A stretch of 64,000 bases of DNA from Shinisaurus crocodilurus (taxonomy: Eukaryota; Chordata; Lepidosauria; Squamata; Shinisauridae): assembly GCA_021292165.1 (NCBI GenBank), contig CM037878.1:1302001-1366000 (forward strand), read 5' to 3'. Every line of letters starts with the position of its first letter. Positions within the stretch are counted from its first letter, which is position 1. Below, piece after piece: positions 30,784-45,700 of the stretch. The notes beneath the pieces were generated by a model. It worked only from the letters and a program-made list of their open reading frames with translations, did not search any database and had not been told where the DNA came from. The position numbers were made by a program, and so were the translations under genes.

Positions 30784-33700
30784 GTGAGTCCTGGCCCCAA
30801 ATCAAACTCTTCTCATATTACTTTCCAGGTGAATAAGAGGCAGTGTCATCCCCTGGAGAGTGAGCATCCCTTTAGTGTCCCGTCCCCCCCATCACCACCC
30901 AAGAGTCACAGACAGGTAGGCAATGTAAGTTTTTGAAAATGAGGGAAAGGAAAGCCAAAAGCAGCATTTGCCAGAAGAAGCGAGCAAAGCAGGAATCATT
31001 TTCTAAGAAGAAAAGTGTCTTACGTTAAATAAGTGGAACTTCTGTTGAAACAGTTTCTGCGTTAACTGTTAAACCAAATGGAAATACGGTAGTTGTTGAA
31101 AGCATAACTGTCTAACTCAGTAGATAATCCTCTGCCATGTGTTTCCTGTTTTGCTTCATGTTTGCACCAATGCACTGTGCTTTGTACATTGCTGCCAATA
31201 GCCTGGATTATAGCAATGCCTGTCAGGGCTGTGATTCACTCCAAATCATCCTGTATTTCTTCAGCTTGCACTAAGTTGTTAAAGACAGCTATATGTATTC
31301 TGGAAATAAGGAATTTACAAGGAGTCAATGTCACGCTCAGTCTAGCTCACTCTGGGACCATGGCTGCTGTCTGGTTTGAACTTGATGATAGAATACACAC
31401 ACACACACTCGTACATGTGCATATTTTGGTGACTTGTAGTTGCTCTGTTTTTCCTTTTGGTATGGATTGAAATTGAATTCTTGATATTTTGTCTCAATTG
31501 TTTGCAGCTGGGGAAGCACCATCTTGTCTTTGCTTCATGACACAAAATGTCTTGGGCCAGCCCTGATGGATGGTTCATTTGCTGTCTGAGTGGTGTTTAC
31601 CCTGTTCTGGAAGGGGTTGCATTCCCCCTACAACAAGGGTTCCCAATGTTGTGCCCGCAGGTCCCACAGTGCCAGCGGGCACTTCCAATGACGCCCACAC
31701 AACTCTTCACTCCTTGCCCCCTTCAATTTTTTTTTTTAAAAAAAAAATAGAAAACAGGAAAATGTTAGGGCACCAGGTTCCTCTTCCTGTGCCTGAACCT
31801 GCCACTGATCAGTTGTTCAGCAGGCAGGAAGTGAAAGCAAAGCAAAGCAAAGCAAAGGGGTAGAGGGGAGAGAAATAGCTTGGCTAGAGGCTGGGAATGG
31901 GGAGAGAGAAAGAGGGAGTGCAAAGGGGAAATGTCTGTGTGGACCCAAGATTGGGCGGGCCAGGAAGCACTGCTAGGCAAACTAGGCGGTTGCCTAGGGC
32001 ATGTGGCTGAAGAGGGCGCAGAAACACTGCGCTCCTCTTCGCTGCCGCCCCCCCCCTGCTGTTGCTTCCTTGCTGCTGCCGCCGCTGCCACCACCACCCC
32101 GACCCCCCCGCCACCTACCTTCTCCGCGCCACTTCCGGAGCCCCGCCCGCGCTGTTTTGGCGGGAGGAACCAGGGCAACAGGGCTTAAACAGCCCTGTTG
32201 CCCTGGTTTCCCCGGCCAAAAACAGAGCGCGGGGGTCCCGTCACGTCACTTCCTCCTCGGACGCGGCGGTGGCCAGGGCGGGGGAAGGTAGGTGGCGGGG
32301 GTCTGGCGGCTGCGGGGTTTTTTTTTTGCAGAGCAGGGCTGCTTTGCTCCGGAGCCCCCCCCACGGCACGAGAGGGGGGGCGCTAAATATAATATCACCT
32401 AGGGAGCCAAACTGCCCTGCACCGGTCCTGATTGCACCCTAAATCTCTGTTCACTCTCTTGGCAACAAAAGTTTTAATGGTATCAGCTCCATGGTACATC
32501 TTTGGTGCCGAGAGAGTGAACAGATAAGTGTGGCTCTCTCACACACAAGATTCAACCTTTATTAATTTATTTAAAAGGAGTTTAAAAGGGTAAGACCCTG
32601 TCAAGGTGGTGTACAAGATAAAAACAATACACAGCTCCACAAAATACAATAGATGAGCAACAAATACATGTTCAATAAAAGTCAATACAAACAGATAACT
32701 TCGGGGCGAGACCATGAAACTGATTGGCAGTGGGCTCAGCGCAGGCATGAGAAAACAGTGTAGAAAAAGGCCCAGGATGCATAACATTTTGCTATATTAA
32801 TGATACACGATGGTTGGCATAACTGAAAGCTCTGGGCTCCAGCAAACTGTCCCCAATGAATCTCAGAGAACAAGATCCCTCGGACTCAGTTTCCAGAGAA
32901 GAATGGTTTCGGTTCATGCTGTGTCACCGGAATATGCAGAAACTGCAGTTAATCATCGTACGCACTGTCCTGTAACATGGACCTCGTAGCAGGGTGGTTC
33001 CCTGTAATGTAATTCTCCTCCTACGAGGAAGCAGGGTTATCTCTACAAGCAGAAACAGACACCCTCGCGGCCACAAGCTTGAGGAGATGCGTAAGAACAT
33101 TAGCCGAGTCCTGCTGGATCAGACCAAAGGCCCACTTAGCCGAGCAGTCTGTTCCGACTGTGGCCAACCAGATGTCCCAATGGGAAGCCCATGAGTAGGA
33201 CACGAGGGCAGTGGCTCTCTCCTGCTGTTCCTCCCCTTCAGAGGTAGACTGCCTTTGATACTGGAGGCTATATATAGCCATCAGGACTAGTAGCCATAGA
33301 TAGCCTTCTCCTCCCTGGATTTGTCTATTCCCCTCTTAAAATTGTCTTCAGTCGCTGTCGTCAGCACATCTTGGAGAAGGGAATTCTATAAATGAACCAG
33401 GTGCGAGAAGGAGGAGGAGAAGAAGATCCTCTTGTCTGTCCTGAATCTCCCAGGTTTTGACACGGGCCGTGAGGAGCTGTGGCTCCGTGGTAGGGCCCCT
33501 GCTTTGCATGAAGAAGGTCATAGAATCATAGAAAAGTAGAGTTGGAAGGGGCCCACAAGGCCATCGAGTCCAACCCCCTGCTCAATGCAGGAATCCAGGT
33601 CAAAGCATCCCCGACAGATGGCTGTCCAGCCGCACCTTGAATGCCTCCAGAGTGGGAGAGCCCACCACCTCCCTAGGTAGTTGGTCCCAGGTTCGATCCC

Positions 33701-36700
33701 CGGCATCTTCAAGTAGGGCTGGAAAAACTCTTGCCTGAAACTCTGGAGAGCCATTGCTGCCAGTCAGTGTCGACAAAACTAGGCCAGATGGGCCCAATGT
33801 CTGATTCAGGATAAGAGACAGCTTCCTATTTCATTCATATATTTAGTATATTTCTGTACCGCCCAAGAGCCAAAGCTCTCTGGGAGGTTCACAACAATTA
33901 AAACCACAAAATACAACATAAAATACAGTATAAATAGTTTAAAAATTTAAACCCACAGTATAAAATAGGAATAAAAGCCAAAATAAAACCTAGCAGCAGT
34001 ACAGAGATTTAAAAGACAGTAAAAAATTTTTAAAACAACAGAGACTAAAAGACTAAAATTCCTGGGAAAAGAAGGTCTTCACCTGGCACCAGAAACAGCA
34101 CAACAAAGGTGCCAGGCAAGCTTCTCTGGGAAGTTTATTCCACAACTGGGGTGCCACAGCAGAAAAGGCCCTCCTCCTAGTAGCCACCCACCTCACTTCC
34201 TTTGGTAGGGGTTCCCAGAGGAGAACTGCTGATGATGATCTTAGGGTCTGGGCAGGTATATATGGGAGGAGACGATCTTTCAGGTAACCTGGCCCCAAGC
34301 CGTTTAGGGCTTTATAAGTTAATACCCAGAACTTTGAATTGGGCCGGGACTGGCAGCAGGGCCGGATTAAGATAGGGGCTATTGGAGCTGCAGCTCCAGG
34401 CCCCTACCCCAAAATAGGCCCACAATCAGGACCGGTGCAGGGCAGTTTGGCGCCCCAGGCGAAATAATATTTAGCGCCCCCCCCCTCTCCAAAGCAGCCC
34501 TGCTCTGCAAAAAAAACAACAACCCTGCGCCGCCACCACCAACCTACCTTCCCCCCGCCCTGGCGGCGGCGGCGGCTGCTGCTGCTGCTGCCACCGCTGC
34601 CGCCGCCAAGGAGGAGGAGGAAGTGACGCGACGGGAGCCCCGCGCTGTTTTTTGCCGGGGAAACCATGGCAGCAGGGCTGTTTAAGCCCTGTTGCCCTGG
34701 TTCCTCCCGCCAAAACAACGCGGGCGGGGCTCCGGAAGCGACACGACGCGGAGAAGGTAAGTGGCGGGGGGGGTCGGGGGGTGATGGCGGCGGGAGGCGC
34801 AGCGGCAGAGAGTGGGAGGGCAGGGGGAGGCGCAGCGGCGAGCGGGATGGGAGGGTGCGGCGGCGGGCGGGCGGGACGGGAGGGTGCGGCGGGCGGGCGG
34901 GCGGGCGGGAGGGAAGGAGGGTGGGGAGGCGGAGGCCTGGTGGGGGCGGCGCAGCGGAGGCAGAGGCCTGGCGGGGGCAGCGAAGAGGAGCGCAGCGTTT
35001 CTGCGCCCTCTTCAGCCGCGCGCCCTCCTCAGCACCAGGCCCATAATGCTCTTAATCCGGCCCTGACTGGCAGCCAGTGCAGATGGTAAAGCACTGGTCT
35101 AATATGATCATGTTGGCCAGTCCCCGTTAGCAATCTCGCTGCCCTATTTTAGACCAGCTGGAATTTCTGGACTGTTTTCAAAGACAGCCCCACATATAAC
35201 ACATTACAGTAATCCAGCCGAGAGGTTATCAGAGCACTGTAACTGTAGCTAGGCTATCTCTGTCCGGGTAAGAACCTAGTTGGTATATCAGCCTAAACTG
35301 AAAAAAAGCTGTACTCGGTGGCTCCGTGCCACCGAGTACAGCTGTGCCTCGAGTGACAGTGCTGGATCCAAGACCACCCCCAAACTATGAACTTTAGGCA
35401 GAGTGCAACCCCCTCCAGAACAGGCTGAATATCACTCATCCGGGCAGGTGAACCACCCATTAACAGTACCTCTGTCTTGTCTGGATTGAGTCTGTTTATT
35501 GGCCCTCATCCAGTCCATTACCGTGCCCAGGCGCTGATTGAGAGTGGCCACTGCCTCACCTGGATTTGTTGAAAGGGAGAGATAGAGCTGGGTGTCATCT
35601 GCATATTGATGACACCTCAGCCCACACCTCCGGATAACCTCCTCCAGCGGTTTCATGTAGATGTTGAGCAGCGGGGGGGGGGGGGTAGAAGAGAGCCCTG
35701 TGGAACCCCGTAGCACAGCTGCCAGGGCACGGAGCAATAACCCCCCAGCACCACCTTCTGGAATCGGCCATCCAGGTAGGAGCAGAACCACTGGACTGAA
35801 GTGCCTCCAACCCAGACAGCCTATCCAGAAGGATACCCTGGTCGATGGTATCAAAAGCTGCTGAGAGGCCCAAGAGAATCAACAGGGTCGCACTCCCCCT
35901 GTCCCTCTCCCGGCAGAGGTCATCCAACAGGGTGACCAAAGCAGTTTCTGTTCCAAAACCAGGCCTGAAGCCCAATTGAAATGGATCCAGATAATCCATT
36001 TCATTCAAGAGTGCCTCTGTGTTCAGGAGCAGTGTACCTTTCAGTACCAGATGTTGGGCACAAATACCATGGAATGGCTATCCCAGGTAGGTCCTGCTTA
36101 CGACTCTGTCGTCGGAGGCGTCAGGAGGAGGCCTATTTGTCATTGCTTTCTTCAGCAGTGAGCTTGGGCTAGAGCATCCCATCCCAGAAATGCCACTGCT
36201 CCCAAAGACACCTGGGAAGGAGCATGACGGCGAGGAGTGCCCAGCAGACCTTTCTGAGGAAGGCAGAAGCAGGCTGCCAACCCCAAGACTTGGGACCGGG
36301 CGCTCAGACACCCTGATGTGAAATCCCTACTTTACCAAGCCTTCCACTCCCTAAGGTTGGATGCTTTCTAGAGCGAGGGTCGCATTACTTCCGGGGTAAT
36401 CTGTTGGGGGCTGCATGCCAGTAATGTGCAGGGCCGGAGCCAATGGTGGATGGGGGTCACCCCCTTCCTCTCTCTGGCACTCACTTTCCTTCCCCCCCCT
36501 CCCCCCAGCCAAGGGAGGGACAGGCCGTTCTTGCAAGGGTTCTGAGCTGATCACTTGCAGGGGCCTTTAGAAATTAGGCCGGGGAATGCAAGTTGCCCAG
36601 CCCTGCCCTGGTGGTTCATGTCTGGGGAGGCAAAGGCGGTGGTGCCCCATGCACACCTCCAAGCTTTTAGGTTCCTTACAATTCGAGCTTGGGAGGAGTC

Positions 36701-39700
36701 AGGTTCTGGGAGGTATTTGGCCTTTCCAGGATATCTGGTTGCATTTGTAACATCATCTTTGCAGAAGCTGCATCTTCCGCCTTGGATCTCTCCCTGGTGC
36801 TGCATAGAATCATAGAATCATAGAAAAGTAGAGTTGGAAGGGGCCTACCAGGCCATCGAGTCCAACCCCCTGCTCAATGCAGGAATCCAGGTCAAAGCAT
36901 CTCTGACAGATGTCTGTCCAGCTGCACCTTGAATGCCTCCAGAGTGGGAGAGCCCACAGCAGAGCGGCTGCTGCTGACCCTGGCCCCGTGGCCGCCTGCT
37001 CCCTTGTGGCCTTCGCACGGGGATGCAACTGCCGCGTCTGTCGTGGATTATCCGGACTGGTCAGCCTTCCAAGACGCCACCTAGAACCCAAGAGCGCCTC
37101 CCCTGACTTGGTCGTGCTGGACTCGATCGGCTTTTAGTCTGATCCAGCATGGTGATCTATTTATGTTCCTGAACTTCATTTATTTTTATTTAATATATTT
37201 ATTTACCGCCCATCAGCCAAATGGCTCCCTGGGCGGTTTACAAGAAAAGCAGGATAAAAACAATCTTAAAACCAAAAATATCATTAAAATAGAAATACAA
37301 TATAATATAATACAATACAATAAAACAAAGCAGCCAGATGAATCAGACCGGAGGTACAGCAGTGATAATAAAAATGGGAATAAAAATCTAACCATTAAAA
37401 TATTGGGTAAATAAAAAGGTCTTCACTAGTCCAAACGAGAGGTTACCAGAGCGTGAATCACCGTTGCTCGGCTCTGCCTGTCCAGATAGGGTCATAGTTG
37501 GTAAATCAACCTAAGCTGATAAAAGGCGCTCCTTGTCACCGAGTCCACTTGTGACTCCAGCGACAGTTCGGAGTCCAGGAGCACCCCCAAACTACGAACC
37601 CTGTCCTTTAGGGGGGGTGCAACCCCGTCCAGGGCAGGTTGAGTATCCTTCCTCTGGACAGATGATCCGCCCACAAACAGCACTTCCATCTTGTCTGGAT
37701 TGAGCTTCAGTTCATTGGCCCTCATCCAGTCCATCACCAGGCCCAGACACTGATTCAAAACAGCCACTTCCAGTTTTCAGAATTAGTGTTCCTCATTTAA
37801 ACAGGCCTAATTATGAATATTATCGCGCAATCAGAAGAATCATCCTGGCGGAAAGCTGCAGCTTCAGAAAGCACCAGTTCTCCCAGTCTACGAGTCCAGG
37901 TGTGGCCACTGCAATTTGCCATTAAAGGCTTGGAAAGGGGTTGCTGGGCAGGTTTTGGCCCCGCAGACGGCGTGCTTCAGGGAGCTTGCTTGGCATATTC
38001 CTGAGCGCAAATCCTCCCTGCAAAGTGCACAGGAGGTCTGAACGTTGTTCTGCGCGCCCCTTGTCCTGCGGCTGCCCACAGGGCCTCCTCCTTCAGCATG
38101 GGAGATGCCAGGGGTTGGCTGGGCCCTTCTATTGATTTATTCAAAGCATTTCTATCCCCCTCTTCAGTGAAAACACTCCCAAGAATCCACAGACAGACAG
38201 TCCTTGCCCTCAGGCGGACAATCTTAAAAAGACATGAGACGCAAGAAGAGGGATTGGGAGGGAGGAGGGGGGAAAGCAGGATGGTGACACTTGGTTCAGT
38301 TGTCCAGGTGGAGCGGAAAGGTTTGCGCAGCATCTGTATGATCTATGAGTCTCTGTTGTCCTTCTGGGCTGGGCTGTTCCCTTTTCGGTTCTTCTCTTCT
38401 GCAGTTCCTCTTCTGAGTTCAAGCCCCATCTGCTTCTTCTCCCATCCCCTTGGGGCAAGAAGCACTTCTAGGAAGGAAGGAACATCGGAAGCTGCCTTAT
38501 CCTGAGTCAGACCAGTGGTCCATCGAGCCCAGTATGGTGGACACTGACCAGCAGCCGTGGCTCTCCAGGGTTCCAGGCAGGATTCTTTCCTAGGGACCGA
38601 GCCGGGGCCCTTCTGCCTGCCAAGCAGGTGCTCTCTCACACTGAGCTGTGGTCCCTCCCTACTGAGCACCTGGCGTTCCAAGGCGGCCGCCCATCCAAGG
38701 ACTAACCAGGCCCGACCCTGCTTAGCTTCCAAGACCAGACGGGATTGGGCTGCTCAGGTGTTCTGGTGGCGATTGGGGAGGGAGGGGCTCCCCTGGGGAG
38801 CTTGGTGGTGGCAGTTCGCCAAGCCGCTGATGCTTCCTTTTTCACGCAGAGCAGGATCCCCCTCACTGAGCCACGGGGGGGGGGGGGGGCGCACCTCGTT
38901 CAATTAGCAGCAGCAACCGATGCCTCTCCACTGGGGCCACTGTGCCCCTCCTTTTATTTCCTTGCCCTGCCCCAAAGGAGTCCGGGGACACGAGGGACAG
39001 AGGCCAAGACTGTGGGCCGGCTCGCACAACAGGGTAAGCCCGACTGCAGGAGCCTGGCTTACAAGCCACCCTGCTCCGACGCGCCCAACTGACGACCGGG
39101 CGCATCGCGGGTAGGGGGTGCCGTGCCTCCAGCTCCTCTCCCTCTGTCCTCCCGCAGGTATCCCATGGGACACCGTGCGGGAGCGCTGAGGTTCCCCCAG
39201 TGGTGGTGGGGGGGAGCAGGGATTGCTGACAGCCCTCACCTCAACTTGTGAGGAGACCTCCTTGTGAGGAGTTTGTGGATTCTGCCTCAGGCGATGGCCT
39301 CACAATCAGGGCCGGTGCTACCATTAGGCCAACTAGGCAGCTGTCTAGGGCGCAGGGCTAAAGGGGGCGCCAGAAACGCCTTGGAAAAAAATACAGCGCT
39401 CTCAAGTTGGAAGGGGGGGCGCTAAATATCTGATCTTGCCTAGGGCACCAAACTGCCTTGCGCCGGTCCTGCTCACAATTCTGTTGGTGGCACAATGGAA
39501 TTATGAAACGGGGATCCCCGGCGCAAGGAGCAATTTTGTCAGCTTGTTGATCACGGCTGCATGTAAGAGTTGTTTTGAATGAAGAAGGAGTCAATCCATG
39601 GTGTGTGCTTCACCCACAACCGCTGTGTGCCATATATGAATAATGCAAGTTGCATAACTTTGTTTACTTTGGGTGATTTTAGTCACATTGATGGTTTGGT

Positions 39701-42700
39701 TGCCAATGGAATTATTTGGCAAAAAACAGGTCGAGGGAGGGAGGGAGGGGTCTGCCACCAAGGCAAGGAATGAGGAAGACTGGGGACCCGCACAGAGGAC
39801 AGAGGCGTCACTTGTCTCTCGGCTAAGAGGGTCTAGAGCACCTGTGGCAACATCAAGACGTACTAGATTCCTCTGCAAATGCCAGCCAAGACTGGTTCTG
39901 CTTCATTTCTGAACTCAGGCAGGATCAGAGCCAAGTGTGTCTGGGTCTGGGATGGCATGGTCATAGGCAAGACGGACCGATCAATTCTGACCATAGATAA
40001 CAGGCAGCCTACTTCACTGAACGCATAATGTGGACAAGGTTTTTGTTGTTGTTGTTGCATTACCTCCCCCCTGCATGAACTGTCAGATTTTTCACAGAAC
40101 TAAATTAGGCCCTTTGGGACTAGATGCAGAGTCAGACCCATAGAATCGCAATGGTCCTGGGTGGAAATGCAAGGAGAAGGCTTCCGTTGCCTTTGTGGAA
40201 GTGGGAGTCAGACTAGCTGTCGATTTCTGAAAAGGTCAGGAGTTGCGTGCTGCAAACAGAGCCAGCCATATCTGTTGCCATAACTAAGCTGGGTGTTTTG
40301 CTTTGTAGCATGGTACCGTAAATCTTCCCACCAATCCTGTCATCTTGTCTCCCTTGGGAGCCAACACTGACGCACGGCCACCTTCTTTAATAGCCCCATC
40401 CTGGGGAATTTACCCCCAAGGATCCTGGCCTTTCCGGAGGACATCCTGAATGATTTTTGGCTTCACAAAGAAACTGAAAATATGTGCCCCTCTGTTTTTA
40501 ATGCACCGTTTACCACAAATACCTCATATCCTAGAAAATAAATATATTTTCCAGAGCTGGGAAAAGTGCTGACCAGCCTCCTTTAGATAAGCATCTCACA
40601 GGCAGAAGGAAGAGCAATGCAGCCAGGTGAGTTTGTGTGGACTGAGATTTCGCAGTGCTGAAAGGTGTGGGTGGTGGGCAGAGGACGTTCTTCCCCAAGT
40701 CGTTCTTGAAACAGAATGCTTTTCATTCCTTTTATATTTGCAGGAGATGTTTGGCTACAAAGCCCAAGGCTTCCGGAAGGCCCTGTGCCTTGCCGGGTAC
40801 ATCCTGTCCTGCGGAGCCCTCCTGCTGGTGTTCTACTGGAAGCCGGAGTGGGACGTGTGGGCAAACTGCGTGCCGTGCGACTTGGAAGAGGCAGACGTCG
40901 TATTGCTCAGAAGCACAGTAGGAGAACGTTTGTTGTTGCTGCTGTTATAAATTGCGTCCTGAAATATTATTAGTGGAGGGAAGAGAACAAGGATCTCCCA
41001 CAATAAACAGCAGGGCTGTATTCCCACAGCAGGGCCGGTGCTACCATTAGGCCAACTAGGCAGCTGCCTAGAGCGCAGGGCTAAAGGGGGCGCCAGAAAC
41101 GCCTTGAAAAAAAAATACAGCGCTCTCAAGTGGGAAGGGGGGGCACTAAATATCTGATCTTGCCTAGGGCACCAAACTGCCTTGCACCAGTCCTGTCCCA
41201 CAGTATGCCTCCATATTAGTGCCGTGCCAAAAAATTCCTCCATATTTTTTCAGCCATTCTCATTCAGTTTGACTAAAAAAAAAAGAATTTTTTTTAAACA
41301 ATGGGTTCAAGTTTTATTTTAGATTCCCTTTTCCTTGTGTTATGGAAACAGATTGGCTATATTAGGTGAGCCAAGGCTGTTCTGTGCTACACAGAGAAGA
41401 GGCAGTGCCCCTCCTTCTTCTCCTACTCATCTTCAGGATATCCTGGTAGTCAGTGGCGCGACAATGCCCATCGCAGCTGCCGCCACTTCCCCATGACAAG
41501 AGATCAGGTGGGCAGCCTTTCCGGAGAAGCGCCCAGAATGCCGCACTTTGTGGGGTCCTTCCTCGAAGTGCGGCAGCCCTAGAGACTGCCGGTATCGCCT
41601 CTCCAGGAGCGCCACACAGCGCTGCGTTTTGAGGAAGGACGGAGGACTTTGCGCAGCTGATGCGGCGGCTCTCTGGAGAGGCAACTCACGCATCCAGTCT
41701 CTTGTTCAGGGGACTCTCCCAGAGTGAGAGATCAGGCAGGTGGGCGGGCAGCCTCTTCAGAGAGCCCACCGGCACAATCGTTTGCTCTGGGCCCATCCAG
41801 ACTGAGAGATCGGGCAGGCGGCCTCTCCGGACAACCCTCCCGCCTGATCTCTCTCGCTTCGTGAGAGGGCTCAGAGCAAGAAGAGATGTGGGGGTTGCTC
41901 CTTCAAGGAGCCCTGCTTGTTGCTCTCTCACAGCGGGTGAGCGGGGCCAGTGTGGTGGTAGCCTCAATACGCACAGGGCCCTCCCAGCGGGGGCGGGGCG
42001 GATGGGGGATGGATGCCATTCTCCGCCTGAGCAGGGGGTTCACCCTGCCTCGTGGGAAGGCCAGCCTTGCTGATAGTGGGCAGCCAGCCCTTGCCTGTTG
42101 GGCATATTGTTGCATTTGGCCTCTTCATCGAAGGCCGGTTTGAGAAGCACTTGAATTCACACCACAGTGGGGGGGGGGGGGCTGAACCTGGGTTGGCAGC
42201 CTGAGCTTGGAAAGAGTACTAAGCTGAGGTGAAAGAGGAAGGATTTCATGTTCCGAAGAAATTGCCGGGCTTGGAGAAGACTAAACCGATATTGCTTTCA
42301 TTCTGGTACCACCTGTGTGCTTACCTCTGTGCCCCATCATATCTGGAGAGGGCCCATAGCTCAGTGTACTAGAAGCACCTGCTTTGGATGCAGAAGGTCC
42401 ACGGCTCGGTCCCCAGCAGCATCTCCAGGTAGAGTTGGAAAAAAAACCCTGCCTGAAACCCTGGAAGGAGAGCCATGGCCGCTGCCAGTCAGTGTCCACA
42501 ATACTGGGCCAGACAGACCAAGCGGGGCCTGACTTAGTGTACAGCCGCTTCCCGTTTTCCTGCCCTGCCTGTGCATTTTTACTTAAATACATCATTATAA
42601 ACACCATAAATCTCACCGGTTCTGTCCTCCAAGGAAACTGATCCTATTATAAAGGCTGCTCAGAACTTCCCATTACACAGGAAAGGAGGGAGACAAGATG

Positions 42701-45700
42701 ATGCATTCAGATAATTGAGTTTTCAAACTACCATTTCTGTAATCAAAGGAGGATTCCATGCCCTGTCACTCTGGCTATAAATATTAGATTTGGGCTATGA
42801 AAGTTTTAAACCTTCTTCTTGAATTCTTTGAATCAAAATCCTACTATTACGGCCAATGCTGACATTATTTACTTAAGTACCACCTGTGTGCTTACCTCTG
42901 TGCCCCATCATATCTGCTCTCTATCCCTTTTGGGCATATCCAGGGGATATGCCCAAAAGGGATAGAGAGCAGTCGGCCACAAATCTGACTCGTGGGCCAG
43001 TTTCACAGGGGTCTGCCAGGAGATGTGGCGTGCCGCTCCGTTAAGTGGCCGGGCAGACCCCAGTCAGACTCGAGGATGCTGCAGAGCAGGGCGTTGTTGG
43101 GCTCTTTCCCAGTGTGGCGGCCGCCTGATTCTTTTTTGCATCCCTGCAGTGACTTCTGCTCTCTGTTTCTGTTGCTGGGGAACATGGGCAGGAGGGTGCT
43201 CTTGCACGCACGTCCCGCTTGTTGCGAGTTCCCCGTGGGCGGCTGGTCGACCGCTGTGTGCACAGAATGCTGAACTAGAAGGGCCCTTGTTCTGATCCAG
43301 CATCTGGGCTCTTCTTCTTGTGTTCTTATGTTTCTACAGGATGAATTTCATAAGTATAGCCGGAAGAAAGTGACCTGGATCTCTCTCTCTGCCCTGAACC
43401 ATTTTAATCCCAGTCATCCTGTCATTGCTGATGATGGTTCCCTCCTGAATAAAGTCATCATGAAACCAGAGTTAAAAGTAAGTAAGTGGAAATTCAAAAG
43501 CCATCGACTGAATAAGGCGGCACAAGAATTCTTGGCCTTCTTCCAACTACCAGTCTATCTGTTAAGACATATTTCGCTTGCCTGGTTGAGTTAGGAACCT
43601 AAGAAGCCGCCTTATCCCGAGCCAGACCCCGCTTGGTCCATCGAGCCCAGTATTGTCGTCCCAGCGGCTCTCCAGGGTTGCAGGCAGGATTCCATTTCCT
43701 TCCTAGCCCTACCTGGAGGTGCTGCCAGGGATCGAACCAGGGGACCTCCTGCCTGCCAAGCGGGGGCTCTGCCCACTGAGCTACAGCTCCGGGAGTCATC
43801 TGGTGCCCTTTGCTTTGCGAAAGATGTGCTCTCTGCTGGTGACTTGGGTGGTCTGTGTTGGAAACTTCAGCCGTTGCGGTGATTCTGCAACGCGGTGGCC
43901 AATTCTGACTGCCTTGCAGATGGACTCAACGCGTGTCAAGTGAGCTCTGGAGCATGTCCAACCGGGACACCCTGTTGCAGAGACAAAGTCAGAAGCATCC
44001 CAGAGACTTAGGGGAGGGGGAGAGAGAGATCAGTTTAGTTTTTCATATTTCTTTTTCATGGAAGTCACTGCATCCCTCTGTTTCATTTCCCACAGTGGGT
44101 TTCAGTAATCCAGAAAATAATCTTCAGTGCTTATATTAGAGGTGCCTGAGAGGTGCAGGAGGAAAATGTGTTGGAAGTGGAAAGTGGAATCCCCCCCACA
44201 CACACACACAGTTTGGACGTGGCACTGGTGGCAGTGTCATTTTTAGACAAAGCAAAGCTTTGGCTAGACTTTTCTGGAAGGAGGGCGGACAGCAGCTGCA
44301 GTCTCCAGTGTGTTGGTTTGCGTAAGCTCGACAGCTTCTGGCCTCATCAGTGGGAAAAGGCACTCAGAATTCCCACAGGTGCCATCCGCTGGCGACTCCT
44401 CTTCTGCTAGCCCATTGAAATGAAAAGGAGTGGTGCACAAGCTCTGCTTTCTGGACTCTCCAGGATCAATTTTAACATCTGTAGTGAGATTCTCAGCAAG
44501 AACAAACAATGCATGATTTGTTTCCACTCCCTTTGCCCCGAAATCAACGGATGAAGGGCACAGTGCAGATCTAATTTAAACAAATACCGGTACTAATTTC
44601 AAAAATGCCCCAGGGCAGCCTGACCCAAGCTGGCACCCTCCATAGGAGCACCAGAAGTGGCCTTGCATGGAGACCCTTAGTCCAGCTAGTGGGGTGGGGG
44701 GCTACCAGGAGGAAGGGCCTTTCCTGCTGTGGCACTGCAGCTGTGGAATGAACTTCCCAGAGAGGCTCGCCTGGTGCCTGCATTGTGCTCTTTTCAGCAC
44801 CAGGCACAGACCTTCTTATTTCCCCAGCCACTTTAGTCTTTCAGTTTCTATTGTTTTAAATCTGTTACTGTATTTTAAATCTTTGCACTGCTGCTAGGTT
44901 TTATTTTGGTTTTTATCTTTCTTTTATACCATAGCTTTAAACGTTTATATTGTATTTTATCATGTTTTATTTTTTGGTTGTAATTGTTGTGTACTACCCA
45001 GAGAGCTTTGGCTATTGGGCAGTATAGAAATGCAATAAATTAATTAATTAAATAACTCAGTCATGTAGACACAAAGATTAGTAGCAGCTCTCCGGGGCTG
45101 CAGGCAGGCGTTTTTCCAGCTCTGTCTAGAAATGCTGCTGAACCTGGGGCATTTTGCAGGCAAAACATGAACTCGGTCACTGGATCACAGCAAACAGCCA
45201 TTCTGGCTGGGAATGTTGGGAGTTATTATTGCTATTTCAAAATTTTATTGGCCACCTTTCAGGGCAGGAGCCCTCCCAACATAGCATACAATAAAACACT
45301 TGATAAAAACAGATACGGTCTTAAAAAGCAATAAAACTAAGCAGCAAAAACACAAATAAAAACAGCAACAACAGCAAACATATCAACTATCAAGGGAAGG
45401 CCAAAGTAAAATAGTACATTTTCAAGGCCTTCTTAAAAGCTTGCAGTGATGGGGCCTGGCGGATCCCCAATGGCAACTCGTTCCAGAGGTGTGGAGCCAC
45501 TGCAGAAAAGGCCCTCTCTCGTGTGGTTGCCCACCTAACTGCTCTCACAGGTGGGCAAATGAGAAGGGCCTCTCTTGCTGATCTTAAAGTGCAGGCAGGC
45601 TGATAGGGGTGAAGGCAGTCCTTCAAGCTGCAGCCCATCACATCTAAAGTGTGACAGGTTGGGGTAGGTATATTTTAAAATACGTGTATATGCAGTAGTG

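Noticed and set aside
31880..32442. Several GC-rich overlapping frames (also 34652-35089, 53847-54392, 55176-55805, 60793-61302)
   Set aside because: All lie within GC-rich hAT elements; low-complexity Gly/Pro/Arg translations with no domain.
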